Virus record (IMG/VR): IMGVR_UViG_3300017773_000015 | Location: 1-48,771 of that record | Length of the DNA stretch: 48,771 nt | Reading direction: 5' to 3' (one strand) | Source: a virus | In this document: positions 23,081 to 30,809 of the stretch, piece after piece | How positions within the stretch are numbered: the stretch's first letter is position 1 | Layout of the letters: the number at the start of each line of letters is the position of its first letter | Program-made: the position numbers and the translations under genes | The notes under the pieces: model-generated | Seen by the model: the letters and a program-made list of their open reading frames with translations, nothing else | Told to the model about the DNA's origin: nothing | Databases searched by the model: none

Positions 23081-24837
23081 ATATAGTATTTGATATAGAG
23101 GCTGATGGACTAGAACCCACAAAGATATATTGTATTGTTGCTCAGGACGTAGACACAGACGATGTGTTTACGTTCGATAACACACAGCTTCAAGAGGGTT
23201 ATGAGTTCCTGATGTCTGCAACAAAACTTATAGGTCATAACCTTATTGGCTATGACTTACCTGCCCTTAGAAAAGTAGAGGGCATAGATTTATCTGACAA
23301 GAAGATTGTGGATACGCTTGTACTGTCTAGATTGTTTAAGCCTACTCGTGAGGGTGGTCACGGTCTAGAGTCATGGGGCTATCGCTTAGGCTACAACAAG
23401 GGTAGCTATGGTCAGTCAGATGGTGCGTGGGATGCTTACTGCCCAGAGATGCTAGAGTATTGTAAGCGTGATGTTATACTCAATACTAAAGTGTACAAAG
23501 AACTACGCAAAGAAAGTCGTGGCTTCACTGGTCAGTCTATTAGACTTGAGCACGATGTAGCTAAGATTGTAGAACAACAGAGAGACAACGGCTTTCAGTT
23601 TGATATGCGTAAAGCTATGTTGCTTGTAGCTTTGTTTTCAGAGAAGCTAGCTACAGTAGAGGCTGAGGTGCATGAGACATTCAAGCCTCGTGTAAACGTA
23701 CAGATTCTTAGTCCGCAATATACTAAGACTAATAGGCTAGCTAAGACTGCTAAAGACCAAGAAGATAAGGGTGTTCGCCTTACCGATGACGAGTGGGTGG
23801 AGATGGAGTTAAATGGTAAACCCATCAGGCGTGAGACAGAGATACCTTTTAATCTAGGCTCACGTAAACAGATAGGTGAGTATCTAGTCGAGGCAGGTTG
23901 GAAGCCTAAGAACTATACACCAACAGGTCAGCCGATAGTTGACGAGGGTACACTGTCTAAGGTTAAAGACATACCCGAAGCACAGATGATAGCTAAGTAC
24001 CTGATGCTACAGAAACGATTAGCACAGGTCAACAGTTGGATTAAGGCAGTAGAACCTGACGGCAGGGTACGAGGGTACGTCAATCCTAACGGTGCAGTAA
24101 CAGGACGTATGACACACAGCCACCCTAACACGGCACAAGTACCTAGCACTAACTCACCCTATGGTGCAGAGTGTAGAGCTTGTTGGACTGTTAAGTCTGG
24201 TAACAAACTGGTTGGCATTGATGCTTCTGGATTAGAGCTAAGAATGCTAGCACATTACATGAACGATGAGGACTATACAAATGAAATACTCAACGGAGAC
24301 ATTCACACAACTAACCAAAAGCTTGCAGGACTTGAATCAAGAAATCAGGCAAAGACATTCATCTATGCACTCTTATACGGAGCAGGAGATGCAAAGCTTG
24401 GGTCAGTGGCTAAGCGAGGTAAAGCAGTTGGCAAACAGTTGCGAAGACAGTTTCTTGATAGTCTACCATCATTTAAACAACTTATCCAACGAGTTCAAAG
24501 AGAAAGCAAGAAAGGATTTCTAAAAGGTCTTGATGGGCGTAAGCTCTTTGTTCGGAGTGAACACGCTGCCCTCAACACATTGTTGCAAGGTGCAGGCGCT
24601 ATCGTTATGAAAGAAGCATTGGTTCTACTTGAGCACAGCTTATGGCTCAAGCGTATTGATGCTAGGATAGTAGCTAATGTACACGATGAGTGGCAGATAG
24701 AATGTCGTCCATCAGTAGCAGAAAAGGTTGGAGAGCTAGGTGTACAAGCTATAACACAGGCAGGTAAGAACTTAAACTTAAACTGTCCTCTTGATGGGGA
24801 CTACAACATCGGAGATGGTTGGCATGAAACCCACTAA
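23077..24837 (+). CDS. DNA polymerase (family A, T7-like) with 3'-5' exonuclease
   Basis: This 586-residue protein copies the phage genome. The exonuclease is intact: FDIEADGL (D6, E8), GHNLIGYD (D60) and EYCKRDV (D132). Polymerase motif A is IDASGLELRM (D382), motif B QAKTFIYALLYGAG (K426, Y430) and motif C NVHDEWQIEC (H536, D537, E538). Tyr430 aligns with T7 Tyr526 and E. coli Phe762, the residue governing dideoxynucleotide choice. It is shorter than T7 gp5 (704), so the thioredoxin-binding loop is probably reduced or absent. It follows the primase-helicase with a 4-nt overlap. Confidence 0.95.
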   Translation: MNIVFDIEADGLEPTKIYCIVAQDVDTDDVFTFDNTQLQEGYEFLMSATKLIGHNLIGYDLPALRKVEGIDLSDKKIVDTLVLSRLFKPTREGGHGLESWGYRLGYNKGSYGQSDGAWDAYCPEMLEYCKRDVILNTKVYKELRKESRGFTGQSIRLEHDVAKIVEQQRDNGFQFDMRKAMLLVALFSEKLATVEAEVHETFKPRVNVQILSPQYTKTNRLAKTAKDQEDKGVRLTDDEWVEMELNGKPIRRETEIPFNLGSRKQIGEYLVEAGWKPKNYTPTGQPIVDEGTLSKVKDIPEAQMIAKYLMLQKRLAQVNSWIKAVEPDGRVRGYVNPNGAVTGRMTHSHPNTAQVPSTNSPYGAECRACWTVKSGNKLVGIDASGLELRMLAHYMNDEDYTNEILNGDIHTTNQKLAGLESRNQAKTFIYALLYGAGDAKLGSVAKRGKAVGKQLRRQFLDSLPSFKQLIQRVQRESKKGFLKGLDGRKLFVRSEHAALNTLLQGAGAIVMKEALVLLEHSLWLKRIDARIVANVHDEWQIECRPSVAEKVGELGVQAITQAGKNLNLNCPLDGDYNIGDGWHETH

Positions 24838-25249
24838 AGAAGACAGAAAGAAGTTTGATATTGATTTGCAGTATGGAGTTGTTCGTGAAGATAAGATTGC
24901 GGATATGCTTACTAACAAGAAGATAGAAGTAAAGTCCGAGCGTGACTTATGGCAGAAGACAGGTAACATCTGCATTGAGTATAAGTCTTACGGTAAGCCA
25001 TCAGGTATTGATGCAACCGAGTCGGATTACTGGTTTCATAATCTGTGTATTGGTGATGACGAATACTGTACACTTGTGTTTAACACTAAGACACTCAAGA
25101 AGATTGTAAAAAAACTAGATAGCTTTAAGACTGTATCAGGCGGTGACAACCGTGCAAGCCAGATGTATCTGCTAAACTTGCAGAAGCTGTTTTCATCTGA
25201 TGTAATCAAAGCATTCAAGGAGATAGAAGATGAGCCAGAAGCCGCTTAA
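24824..25249 (+). CDS. Putative PD-(D/E)XK nuclease-like protein
   Basis: This 141-residue protein starts at the ATG at 24824, with GGAG about 9 nt upstream, and overlaps the polymerase by 14 nt. The core reads REDKIADMLTNKKIEVKSER, then GNICIEYKSYGKPSGID and SDYW. An E-x-K step (E35, K37) after an acidic helix, then IE (E52), a G-x-PSGI turn and SDYW, is the layout of small restriction-endonuclease-fold proteins seen near phage polymerases. Catalysis is not proven, as the first acidic position is uncertain. It may act in host DNA degradation or recombination. Confidence 0.65.
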   Translation: MKPTKEDRKKFDIDLQYGVVREDKIADMLTNKKIEVKSERDLWQKTGNICIEYKSYGKPSGIDATESDYWFHNLCIGDDEYCTLVFNTKTLKKIVKKLDSFKTVSGGDNRASQMYLLNLQKLFSSDVIKAFKEIEDEPEAA

Positions 25250-26093
25250 TACTGTAGTACCTGACATATATAAGATGCTAGAAAGTGTATCACAAGGCGA
25301 GCCTCTTCCAATAACGGAGGAGGCTCTTGATGAAACTATGGCATCTATGAAAGAAGCTATTATGCATTGGGCTACACCACGCAAACGTGACACCGACTTC
25401 ACGCTTCGTATGTCTAACGTAGGTAAACCTCAGCGACAGTTGTGGTTTGAGAAGCGTGATACAGATATAAACAGCGAAGTCGATGGTCCTACTCAGATTA
25501 AGTTCTTGTATGGTCATGTCTTAGAAGAGCTTGTACTTATGCTTGTACGTATGGCAGGGCATGAAGTGACTGATGAGCAGAAAGAAGTAACAGTCAACGG
25601 CATCGTAGGTCACATGGACTGTAAGATTAATGGTCAGGTAGTAGATGTTAAGTCTGCATCTAGATTTGCGTTCCAGAAGTTTAAGAACGGCACGTTAAAT
25701 TCGGATGACCCTTTCGGTTATCTCGGACAGCTTGCAGGTTACGAGAAAGCAGAGGGTACAGATGGGGGTGGGTTCTTGGTTATCAACAAGGAGAACGGTG
25801 AGCTGTGTCTGTTTGAGCCTGATGACTTAGATAAACCTAATATAGAAACTACAATAAATACGCTGCGTGATAATTTAGAGCTTGACAAACCTCCAGAGCT
25901 GTGTTATACTCCTTTGCCTGACGGTAAAAAAGGTAACATGAAATTACCAAAAGGTTGTTCGTGGTGTAAGTATAAGCACGAATGCCACAAAGATGCTAAC
26001 GATGGTGTAGGTCTAAGAACTTTTAAATACTCTACAGGGTATGCGTACCTCACAAAAGTCGTAGCAGAACCCAAAGTAGAAGAGGTATTATGA
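25230..26093 (+). CDS. PD-(D/E)XK exonuclease with Cys cluster
   Basis: This 287-residue protein has the lambda-exo/RecB-type nuclease core: LYGHVLEEL (H96, E99), GHMD (D130), VDVKSAS (D139, K141) and FGYLGQLAGY (Q167, Y171). The C-terminal part has GCSWCKYKHEC (C243, C246, C252), a C-x2-C-x5-C pattern like that in Fe-S nucleases of the Cas4/AddB type. Their N-terminal Cys, expected near QRQLWFEKR (67-75), is not present. C225 could be a substitute ligand. In T7 the corresponding gene is gp6 exonuclease, which degrades host DNA and primers. A promoter-like sequence lies inside the gene at 25882-25910. Confidence 0.8.
   Translation: MSQKPLNTVVPDIYKMLESVSQGEPLPITEEALDETMASMKEAIMHWATPRKRDTDFTLRMSNVGKPQRQLWFEKRDTDINSEVDGPTQIKFLYGHVLEELVLMLVRMAGHEVTDEQKEVTVNGIVGHMDCKINGQVVDVKSASRFAFQKFKNGTLNSDDPFGYLGQLAGYEKAEGTDGGGFLVINKENGELCLFEPDDLDKPNIETTINTLRDNLELDKPPELCYTPLPDGKKGNMKLPKGCSWCKYKHECHKDANDGVGLRTFKYSTGYAYLTKVVAEPKVEEVL
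25882..25910 (+). promoter_or_regulatory. Candidate sigma70 promoter inside the exonuclease gene
   Basis: TTGACA (25882-25887) and TATACT (25905-25910) are 17 bp apart. The first 12 bases (TTGACAAACCTC) are identical to the late minus-strand promoter. It would drive endonuclease I, DUF3310 and the reductase genes. Because it lies in coding sequence it could be a coincidence, but the shared extension argues against that. Confidence 0.5.
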
Positions 26094-26383
26094 ATAGAAG
26101 ACTAAGTAAGCGTATACGGAAACACGCTGAAGACATACAACTTGCGTGGGTTAAGTCTCTGTTGTCGGATGACGAAGCTAATAAAGTAGATAAAACTAAT
26201 TTGGCTCAGATGCTTCCGACACAGACCCACGTTTGGGGTATGGGAACTAAATACTGTAGCGTGTTTGGAATGCGTCACGTTATTAAAAAACTAAAACAAT
26301 TAATGCGTATCTTTCCCGACAAACAGGTAGAAGACTTTACACTAGCTGATGTCAACTGGAAGATACAGCAACGTAAAGGATAG
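26090..26383 (+). CDS. Small unknown basic protein
   Basis: This 97-residue protein joins the exonuclease gene by ATGA overlap. It is helical and basic (NRRLSKRIRKHAEDIQLAWV... HVIKKLKQLMRIFPDK). Homologous small proteins between exonuclease and endonuclease I are usual in marine podoviruses, as I recall, but no function is known. It could bind DNA. Confidence 0.65.
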   Translation: MNRRLSKRIRKHAEDIQLAWVKSLLSDDEANKVDKTNLAQMLPTQTHVWGMGTKYCSVFGMRHVIKKLKQLMRIFPDKQVEDFTLADVNWKIQQRKG

Positions 26384-26388
26384 CACGG

Positions 26389-26856
26389 ATGGCTAAAATA
26401 AGGAAAGGCTACAGGAAAGCAAGAGTTAAACGCCCTGTTGAAAAGGACTTGGTTAAGGGCTACGACTCTAATTGGGAGTATCAGCTTCACTCAGGCATTT
26501 TAGACGGATGGGAGCATCACGTTGATAAGGTAGAGTATACTGTGAAGCATAAGTACGAACCCGATTTTGTAAGAGTTATCAACGGTAAGAAGATATTACT
26601 AGAAGCCAAAGGAAGGTTCTGGGATAGTGCTGAGTACAGTAAGTACGTATGGATAGCCAAAGCACTGCCAGATGACATCGAACTGGTTTTCCTGTTTGCT
26701 AATCCTAATGCCCCGATGCCACAGGCTAAGGTCAGAAAGGACGGAACTAAACGCTCCCACGCTGAGTGGGCTGAGGCAAATAGCTTTAGATGGTTTAGTG
26801 AAGATAGCATACCTGATGATTGGATTAACAAAAAGAAAAGAGAGACATTTGAATGA
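26389..26856 (+). CDS. Endonuclease I (T7 gp3-like Holliday junction resolvase)
   Basis: This 155-residue protein resolves branched DNA and helps to break down host DNA. The catalytic set is visible: E30 in YDSNWEYQL, D59 in YEPDF, and E72 and K74 in LLEAKGRF, matching the E20-D55-E65-K67 arrangement of T7 endonuclease I. The N-terminus is basic. It is close to T7 gp3 in length (149). The C-terminal EDSIPDDWI is typical of the marine versions. It lies 5 nt after the preceding gene and overlaps DUF3310 by 4 nt. Confidence 0.92.
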   Translation: MAKIRKGYRKARVKRPVEKDLVKGYDSNWEYQLHSGILDGWEHHVDKVEYTVKHKYEPDFVRVINGKKILLEAKGRFWDSAEYSKYVWIAKALPDDIELVFLFANPNAPMPQAKVRKDGTKRSHAEWAEANSFRWFSEDSIPDDWINKKKRETFE

Positions 26857-27194
26857 AACAAGAACCTACATTTGAAGAGTACATGCGTGACTTAAACTCG
26901 CATTGGGTTTACGATAGCACTAGAGGTACAGACCCAGAGGTGACTGCTGACTCAGAAGACTTTGCTGATTGTTGGAGCGATGACCCTGTAAATAATCCTG
27001 CACATTACAACACTGGAGCTGTTGAATGCATTCAGGCTATTGAAGAGTCTATGAGTCTCGAACAGTTTCAAGGCTACCTAAAAGGCAACTGCCAGAAATA
27101 TATATGGCGTATGTCTTACAAGGGCAAAGCTTTAGAAGACTTAAAGAAAGCACGATGGTATTTAGATAAACTAATTAAATTGTATGAAGTATAG
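26853..27194 (+). CDS. DUF3310 protein (nucleotide kinase-related)
   Basis: This 113-residue protein has an N-terminal acidic region (about 1-48) and the DUF3310 domain: NNPAHYNTGAVECIQAIEES, then FQGYLKGNCQKYIWRMSYKG and LKKARWYLDKLI. In T7 this domain occurs in gp1.7, a nucleotide kinase with unusual specificity. The domain itself is what is visible here; kinase activity is not shown. It starts by ATGA overlap with endonuclease I. Confidence 0.88.
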   Translation: MKQEPTFEEYMRDLNSHWVYDSTRGTDPEVTADSEDFADCWSDDPVNNPAHYNTGAVECIQAIEESMSLEQFQGYLKGNCQKYIWRMSYKGKALEDLKKARWYLDKLIKLYEV

Positions 27195-27357
27195 AAAGTG
27201 GTGGCGTATATGGGCAAAGTCTCTAGGAGAAAAAGTCGGAGAGACAAACAGCCAAGCAGATACTGTTGCGGTTATACGAACATTCTGGTGGGTTGTGCAC
27301 ATAGCCACATGCTTTATGATTATATTAAATAACTCTAAAAACTTAGGTTGGTGGTAA
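27184..27357 (+). CDS. Small Trp-rich membrane protein (57 aa)
   Basis: The ORF begins at the ATG at 27184, overlapping DUF3310 by 11 nt, and ends in TAATG with the next gene. It reads MKYRKWWRIWAKSLGEKVGE, then DTVAVIRTFWWVVHIATCFM as a transmembrane segment, and a GWW tail. The pattern (Trp-rich amphipathic start, IRT-x-WW-x-VH-x-x-TC) recurs in marine podoviruses. The function is unknown, perhaps in the inner membrane. Confidence 0.7.
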   Translation: MKYRKWWRIWAKSLGEKVGETNSQADTVAVIRTFWWVVHIATCFMIILNNSKNLGWW

Positions 27358-27506
27358 TGGACAGGAAAGAAGAGCGCAGGAATCAGTTTGCTCGAAAGAA
27401 AAAGTTTAAGAAGTACACGAGGTCTAGCAAAGCTAAGACTGCAAGAAAAAAACAAACGAGGAAAGAATATGACGCACCATTTTTTGAACAGGCTATGGAC
27501 GATTGA
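27357..27506 (+). CDS. Small Lys/Arg-rich protein (49 aa)
   Basis: The ORF starts by TAATG coupling and codes a very basic peptide, MDRKEERRNQFARKKKFKKY and on to KKQTRKEYDAPFFEQAMDD. With about half its residues charged, it may bind nucleic acid. No family is recognised. It overlaps the next gene by 38 nt. Confidence 0.6.
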   Translation: MDRKEERRNQFARKKKFKKYTRSSKAKTARKKQTRKEYDAPFFEQAMDD

Positions 27507-27672
27507 GCCTAGAAACGGAGTAGGTTTTGATATTGAGTTTGCGGACAGCCGCCCTGTGTGGACAGTTAGAGATGGCGAACACGATGTAATGCCTTTTCAA
27601 GGGACGGTAATACTACTGCCCTTTATTACTATAACGATTGGAAATGTCTGGGAGGAAATAGACGATGAGTAA
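27469..27672 (+). CDS. Small protein (67 aa)
   Basis: The start at the ATG at 27469 has GAGGAAAG upstream. An in-frame start at 27388 would lie inside the preceding gene with no site. The product is beta-rich (RNGVGFDIEFADSRPVWTVR), with a hydrophobic stretch (GTVILLPFITITIGNVW) and an acidic end. It might be membrane-associated. It overlaps the next gene by 8 nt; its role is unknown. Confidence 0.6.
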   Translation: MTHHFLNRLWTIEPRNGVGFDIEFADSRPVWTVRDGEHDVMPFQGTVILLPFITITIGNVWEEIDDE

Positions 27673-27847
27673 AGATTGGAGTTTTAAATTTACAGAAAAA
27701 CAAAAGCTATTTATAAAAGCAGTAGTATTATTTGCAGTATCGCCAGTGTATGTACCTGCGGTTATACTGTGGGATAACCGCAAAGAGTTCTTAAACTTCT
27801 ACAAAGAAGTATGGACAGCAGTAACCTTTGGAGACTTAAATGGATAA
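27665..27847 (+). CDS. Small one-TM protein (60 aa)
   Basis: This 60-residue protein has a polar start, one hydrophobic segment (LFIKAVVLFAVSPVYVPAVI) and a basic/aromatic tail (WDNRKEFLNFYKEVW). It overlaps both neighbours by 8 nt and lies immediately before the reductase. It is unknown; probably an inner-membrane peptide. Confidence 0.65.
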   Translation: MSKDWSFKFTEKQKLFIKAVVLFAVSPVYVPAVILWDNRKEFLNFYKEVWTAVTFGDLNG

Positions 27848-29723
27848 ATACCAACAGTTCATACACAAGTCACGGTACGCTCGTTGGCTCTCTAATGAGG
27901 GCAGACGAGAGACTTGGGAGGAGACTGTACAAAGGTACGTAGACTTTTGGGTTAATCGAAAGCAGATAGATAAGAAAACAGCTAAGCGTTTATATGATGG
28001 CATACATAGTCAAAAGGTTATGCCGTCTATGCGCTGTATGATGACGGCAGGTGAAGCACTAGACAAAGATAACGTAGCAGGATTTAACTGCAGTTACTTA
28101 GCTATTGATTCACCTAGAGCATTTGATGAGCTAATGTATGTACTCATGTGTGGTACTGGTGTGGGCTTTAGTGTTGAGCGTAACTTTATCAACAAGCTAC
28201 CGATAGTTGCAGAAACTTTTCACGATACAGACACAACGATTGTAGTAGCCGACAGTAAAATCGGTTGGGCTAGTGCATTCCGTGAGTTGATTGCTATGTT
28301 GTATGCAGGTAAAGTACCTAAGTGGGATATGCACAAAGTAAGACCTGCAGGTGCTAGACTTAAAACATTCGGTGGTCGTGCATCAGGCTCAGCACCTCTT
28401 GAAGATTTATTCCGCTTCTGTGTAGAAGTATTCCACAAAGCAGCAGGTCGTAAGCTAACTAGTATTGAGTGTCACGATGTTGTATGCAAGGTTGCAGACA
28501 TTGTGGTTGTAGGTGGTGTTAGACGTTCAGCACTTATAAGTCTATCAAACTTATCAGACATTCGTATGGCTAAGGCTAAGACAGGTGCATGGTGGGAAGC
28601 AGACGGTCACAGACGTTTAGCAAACAACAGCGTAGCATATACTGAGAAGCCAGACTTTGAAGCATTCATCAACGAGATGAAGACTCTATACGAAAGCAGA
28701 GCAGGTGAACGAGGATTGTTTAGTCGTGTAGCTGCACAGAATATTGCAGCTCGTAATGGACGTAGAGACTCTGAGCAGGACTTTGGTACTAACCCATGCT
28801 CTGAGATTATACTACGGTCTAATCAGTTCTGTAACTTGTCTGAGGTTGTAGTTCGTGAAGACGATACAGAAGAAACTCTAAAAGAAAAGGTAGAGCTAGC
28901 TGCTATCATTGGCTCATTGCAAGCTACACTTACAGACTTTAGATATTTACGTAATGTGTGGCATAAGAACACAGCTGAAGAAGCACTACTTGGTTTAAGT
29001 ATGACAGGCATTATGGATAATAAATTATTATCTGGTCAGGAAGACCAAGAAAAACTAGAAAAGACTTTGGAGAACTTGAGAGATGTGGCTATTAAAACTA
29101 ATGAAAAATGGGCTAAGAAGCTTGGCATTGAACAGTCTGCGGCTATTACTTGTGTTAAGCCTAGTGGCACTGTGTCTCAACTTGTCGATTCTGCTTCTGG
29201 CATTCACCCCCGTTTTTCTAAACACTATATTCGCAGAGTACGTTCAGACAAGAAAGACCCGCTTGCAGTCTTTATGGAAGCAGCAGGATTCCCAGTAGAA
29301 CAAGACGTAATGTCAGAGTCTTCTGTGGTGTATAGCTTTCCAGTCAAAGCTCCTGACTCTAGTGTAGTAGTAAAAGAAGTAGGAGCTATGGAGCAGTTAA
29401 AACTGTGGAAGACGTACCAAAATTTCTGGTGCGAGCATAAGCCCAGTATTACTGTGTATTATACGGACGATGAATATCTGCAAGTTGCACAGTGGATATG
29501 GGATAACTTTGATATTTGTTCGGGTATTAGTTTGTTGCCAGTTAGTGACCATGTTTATCAGCAAGCTCCTTATGAGGACATAACTGCTGAGAAGTATGAT
29601 GGAGTCTTAGCAGCTATGCCGAGTAATGTAAACTGGAATGACTTAGTTTACTTTGAACAAGAAGACAATACTACAGGCTCTCAAGAACTAGCTTGTGTAG
29701 GAGGAGCTTGTGAAATCACCTAA
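27840..29723 (+). CDS. Adenosylcobalamin-dependent (class II) ribonucleotide reductase
   Basis: This 627-residue enzyme makes deoxynucleotides for phage replication, using B12 rather than a radical-storing small subunit. It matches monomeric class II reductases such as the Lactobacillus leichmannii enzyme. GFNCSYL (C84) and QFCNLSE (C331) give the redox pair, NPCSEI (C320, E322) the thiyl radical site, and the 11-residue gap between C320 and C331 is conserved. The C-terminal ACVGGAC (C619, C624) is the shuttle pair for rereduction by thioredoxin. All are present, so it should be active if the host supplies cobalamin. Class II reductases are frequent in marine podoviruses. Confidence 0.93.
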   Translation: MDKYQQFIHKSRYARWLSNEGRRETWEETVQRYVDFWVNRKQIDKKTAKRLYDGIHSQKVMPSMRCMMTAGEALDKDNVAGFNCSYLAIDSPRAFDELMYVLMCGTGVGFSVERNFINKLPIVAETFHDTDTTIVVADSKIGWASAFRELIAMLYAGKVPKWDMHKVRPAGARLKTFGGRASGSAPLEDLFRFCVEVFHKAAGRKLTSIECHDVVCKVADIVVVGGVRRSALISLSNLSDIRMAKAKTGAWWEADGHRRLANNSVAYTEKPDFEAFINEMKTLYESRAGERGLFSRVAAQNIAARNGRRDSEQDFGTNPCSEIILRSNQFCNLSEVVVREDDTEETLKEKVELAAIIGSLQATLTDFRYLRNVWHKNTAEEALLGLSMTGIMDNKLLSGQEDQEKLEKTLENLRDVAIKTNEKWAKKLGIEQSAAITCVKPSGTVSQLVDSASGIHPRFSKHYIRRVRSDKKDPLAVFMEAAGFPVEQDVMSESSVVYSFPVKAPDSSVVVKEVGAMEQLKLWKTYQNFWCEHKPSITVYYTDDEYLQVAQWIWDNFDICSGISLLPVSDHVYQQAPYEDITAEKYDGVLAAMPSNVNWNDLVYFEQEDNTTGSQELACVGGACEIT

Positions 29724-29946
29724 AGAACAAGAAGCGAATCTTCTGTCCTTTAGAATTATAGTTAATTCTTCGGGAATAATCCTAACAGAAATTGGAGGAC
29801 TTCCCGAAGAAAAACTTCACACGATATTCAAGGGAGATGACTTGATACTAATTCGCAAGATTATAAGGGATGCGAAACCTAAATTAGAAAACATGCATAA
29901 GTTCTTAGAAGCTGAACTAGATGTTTTCAAGAACCCTACCACTTAA
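29710..29946 (+). CDS. Last early-strand gene, small unknown protein
   Basis: This 78-residue protein starts at a GTG (29710) with GGAGGA 4 nt upstream, overlapping the reductase by 14 nt. It has a beta segment (NLLSFRIIVNSSGIILTEIG) and helices (DDLILIRKIIRDAKPKLENM). No family is recognised. Its end overlaps the convergent late gene by 11 nt. Confidence 0.6.
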   Translation: MKSPKEQEANLLSFRIIVNSSGIILTEIGGLPEEKLHTIFKGDDLILIRKIIRDAKPKLENMHKFLEAELDVFKNPTT

Positions 29947-30247
29947 CTTTATCAGCCCAGTATGCGGCAGACATCTTACCTTTCTTGATGTTCTTGCCGT
30001 GTCTGGCTTTAAAGCTTTTACGTTTGGCTTTCATCTTAGCTGACTCACCTGCTTTAGGTTTGCCTGCTGTCTTAGCTCCTTTCTGCCCAAAGCGAATTGT
30101 TTTAATCTTATCGCCTTCTTTCGCTACAACTATGTGAGACTTCTTAGGATGGCTAGGTGTGCGCTTAGGTTTATTATAACCTGACACACCTGCTCTTTTT
30201 AGTCTTGAGTCTTTGGCTTTACCGCCTTTTTTATAATCTTCTCTCAT
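29936..30247 (-). CDS. Lys-rich DUF6321-like protein, last late gene
   Basis: This 103-residue, very basic protein carries GYNKPKRTPSHPKKSHIVVA, then IRFGQKGAKTAGKPKAGESA and KARHGKNIKKGKMSAAYWAD. I recognise the arrangement from cyanophage and pelagiphage proteins (DUF6321, from memory). It probably binds DNA or RNA, perhaps as a virion or packaging component, because it is at the end of the late unit. It overlaps the preceding gene by ATGA. Confidence 0.75.
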   Translation of the reverse strand: MREDYKKGGKAKDSRLKRAGVSGYNKPKRTPSHPKKSHIVVAKEGDKIKTIRFGQKGAKTAGKPKAGESAKMKAKRKSFKARHGKNIKKGKMSAAYWADKVKW

Positions 30248-30486
30248 CGTTTTTTACCTTTATGTAGCCCATGCTTTGCGTGTTGCTTTCCCTTTGCAGT
30301 CGCTTCTCTTTTCTTCTTGTTAGCTGCCGCTAGTTTCTTTTTACCTGCCGCAGTTGATTTAAGCTTCTTAATAGTCTTAGATGGCGCATAGACCTCACCA
30401 GTCTCTGAAGATTTCTTACCACTAGGTGTTCTCCATTTCTGCTTAGTCCATTTCTTTAAAGACTTCTGTGGTTTTTTTAGTCCCAT
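30244..30486 (-). CDS. Lys-rich DUF5872-like protein
   Basis: This 80-residue basic protein reads LKKWTKQKWRTPSGKKSSET, then GEVYAPSKTIKKLKS and a Lys/Ala tail, a pattern I associate with DUF5872 proteins of marine phages (from memory). It may bind nucleic acid. It begins by TAATG coupling with the 47-aa gene and ends in ATGA with the 103-aa gene. Confidence 0.7.
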   Translation of the reverse strand: MGLKKPQKSLKKWTKQKWRTPSGKKSSETGEVYAPSKTIKKLKSTAAGKKKLAAANKKKREATAKGKQHAKHGLHKGKKR

Positions 30487-30629
30487 TATTTATGTACCTT
30501 TTGTATTGGAAAGTCTGCAGATAGACTTGCTCCCTTATGTTTAACAAACTTTCCTTTGTGCTTCATAAGTTTGAATGAGCCATTCTTTTGTTTCATCCAA
30601 TGATAACCATCTGGTGCTTTAACTTTCAT
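30486..30629 (-). CDS. Small Lys-rich protein (47 aa)
   Basis: The ATG at 30629-30627 overlaps the previous stop as ATGA, and the TAA at 30488-30486 shares a base with the next start. It codes MKVKAPDGYHWMKQKNGSFK, then LMKHKGKFVKHKGASL and a short tail. The K-A-P-x-GYHWM start is typical of a small conserved phage protein. Function unknown. Confidence 0.7.
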   Translation of the reverse strand: MKVKAPDGYHWMKQKNGSFKLMKHKGKFVKHKGASLSADFPIQKVHK

Positions 30630-30808
30630 TTATAACCTCCACCTTTTGCTTTATATTGTTTGGCAAGCATCTGTGCTTTCCTTGCTGACCACTGACCTGC
30701 TTTACCGCCTTTAGAACCTGCCTTAATCTTATTGAACAGGTTCTTCCTCATAGTAGGTTTAGTGTAGTTCCCTGCTTTATTTACTGTCGATTTTTTTTTA
30801 GCTGCCAT
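30626..30808 (-). CDS. Small Lys-rich conserved phage protein (60 aa)
   Basis: The product is MAAKKKSTVNKAGNYTKPTM, then RKNLFNKIKAGSKGGKAGQW and SARKAQMLAKQYKAKGGGYK. The GxxGQWSARKAQMLAK-x-YKAKGGGY block is one I recognise from several marine phages. It is small, basic and probably binds nucleic acid. It heads a chain of four overlapping small basic genes. Confidence 0.72.
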   Translation of the reverse strand: MAAKKKSTVNKAGNYTKPTMRKNLFNKIKAGSKGGKAGQWSARKAQMLAKQYKAKGGGYK

Positions 30809-30809
30809 A

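Noticed and set aside
24266-24523. 85-codon ORF inside the DNA polymerase gene
   Set aside because: It overlaps polymerase motif A-B coding sequence in another frame, has no ribosome site and no sign of selection of its own.
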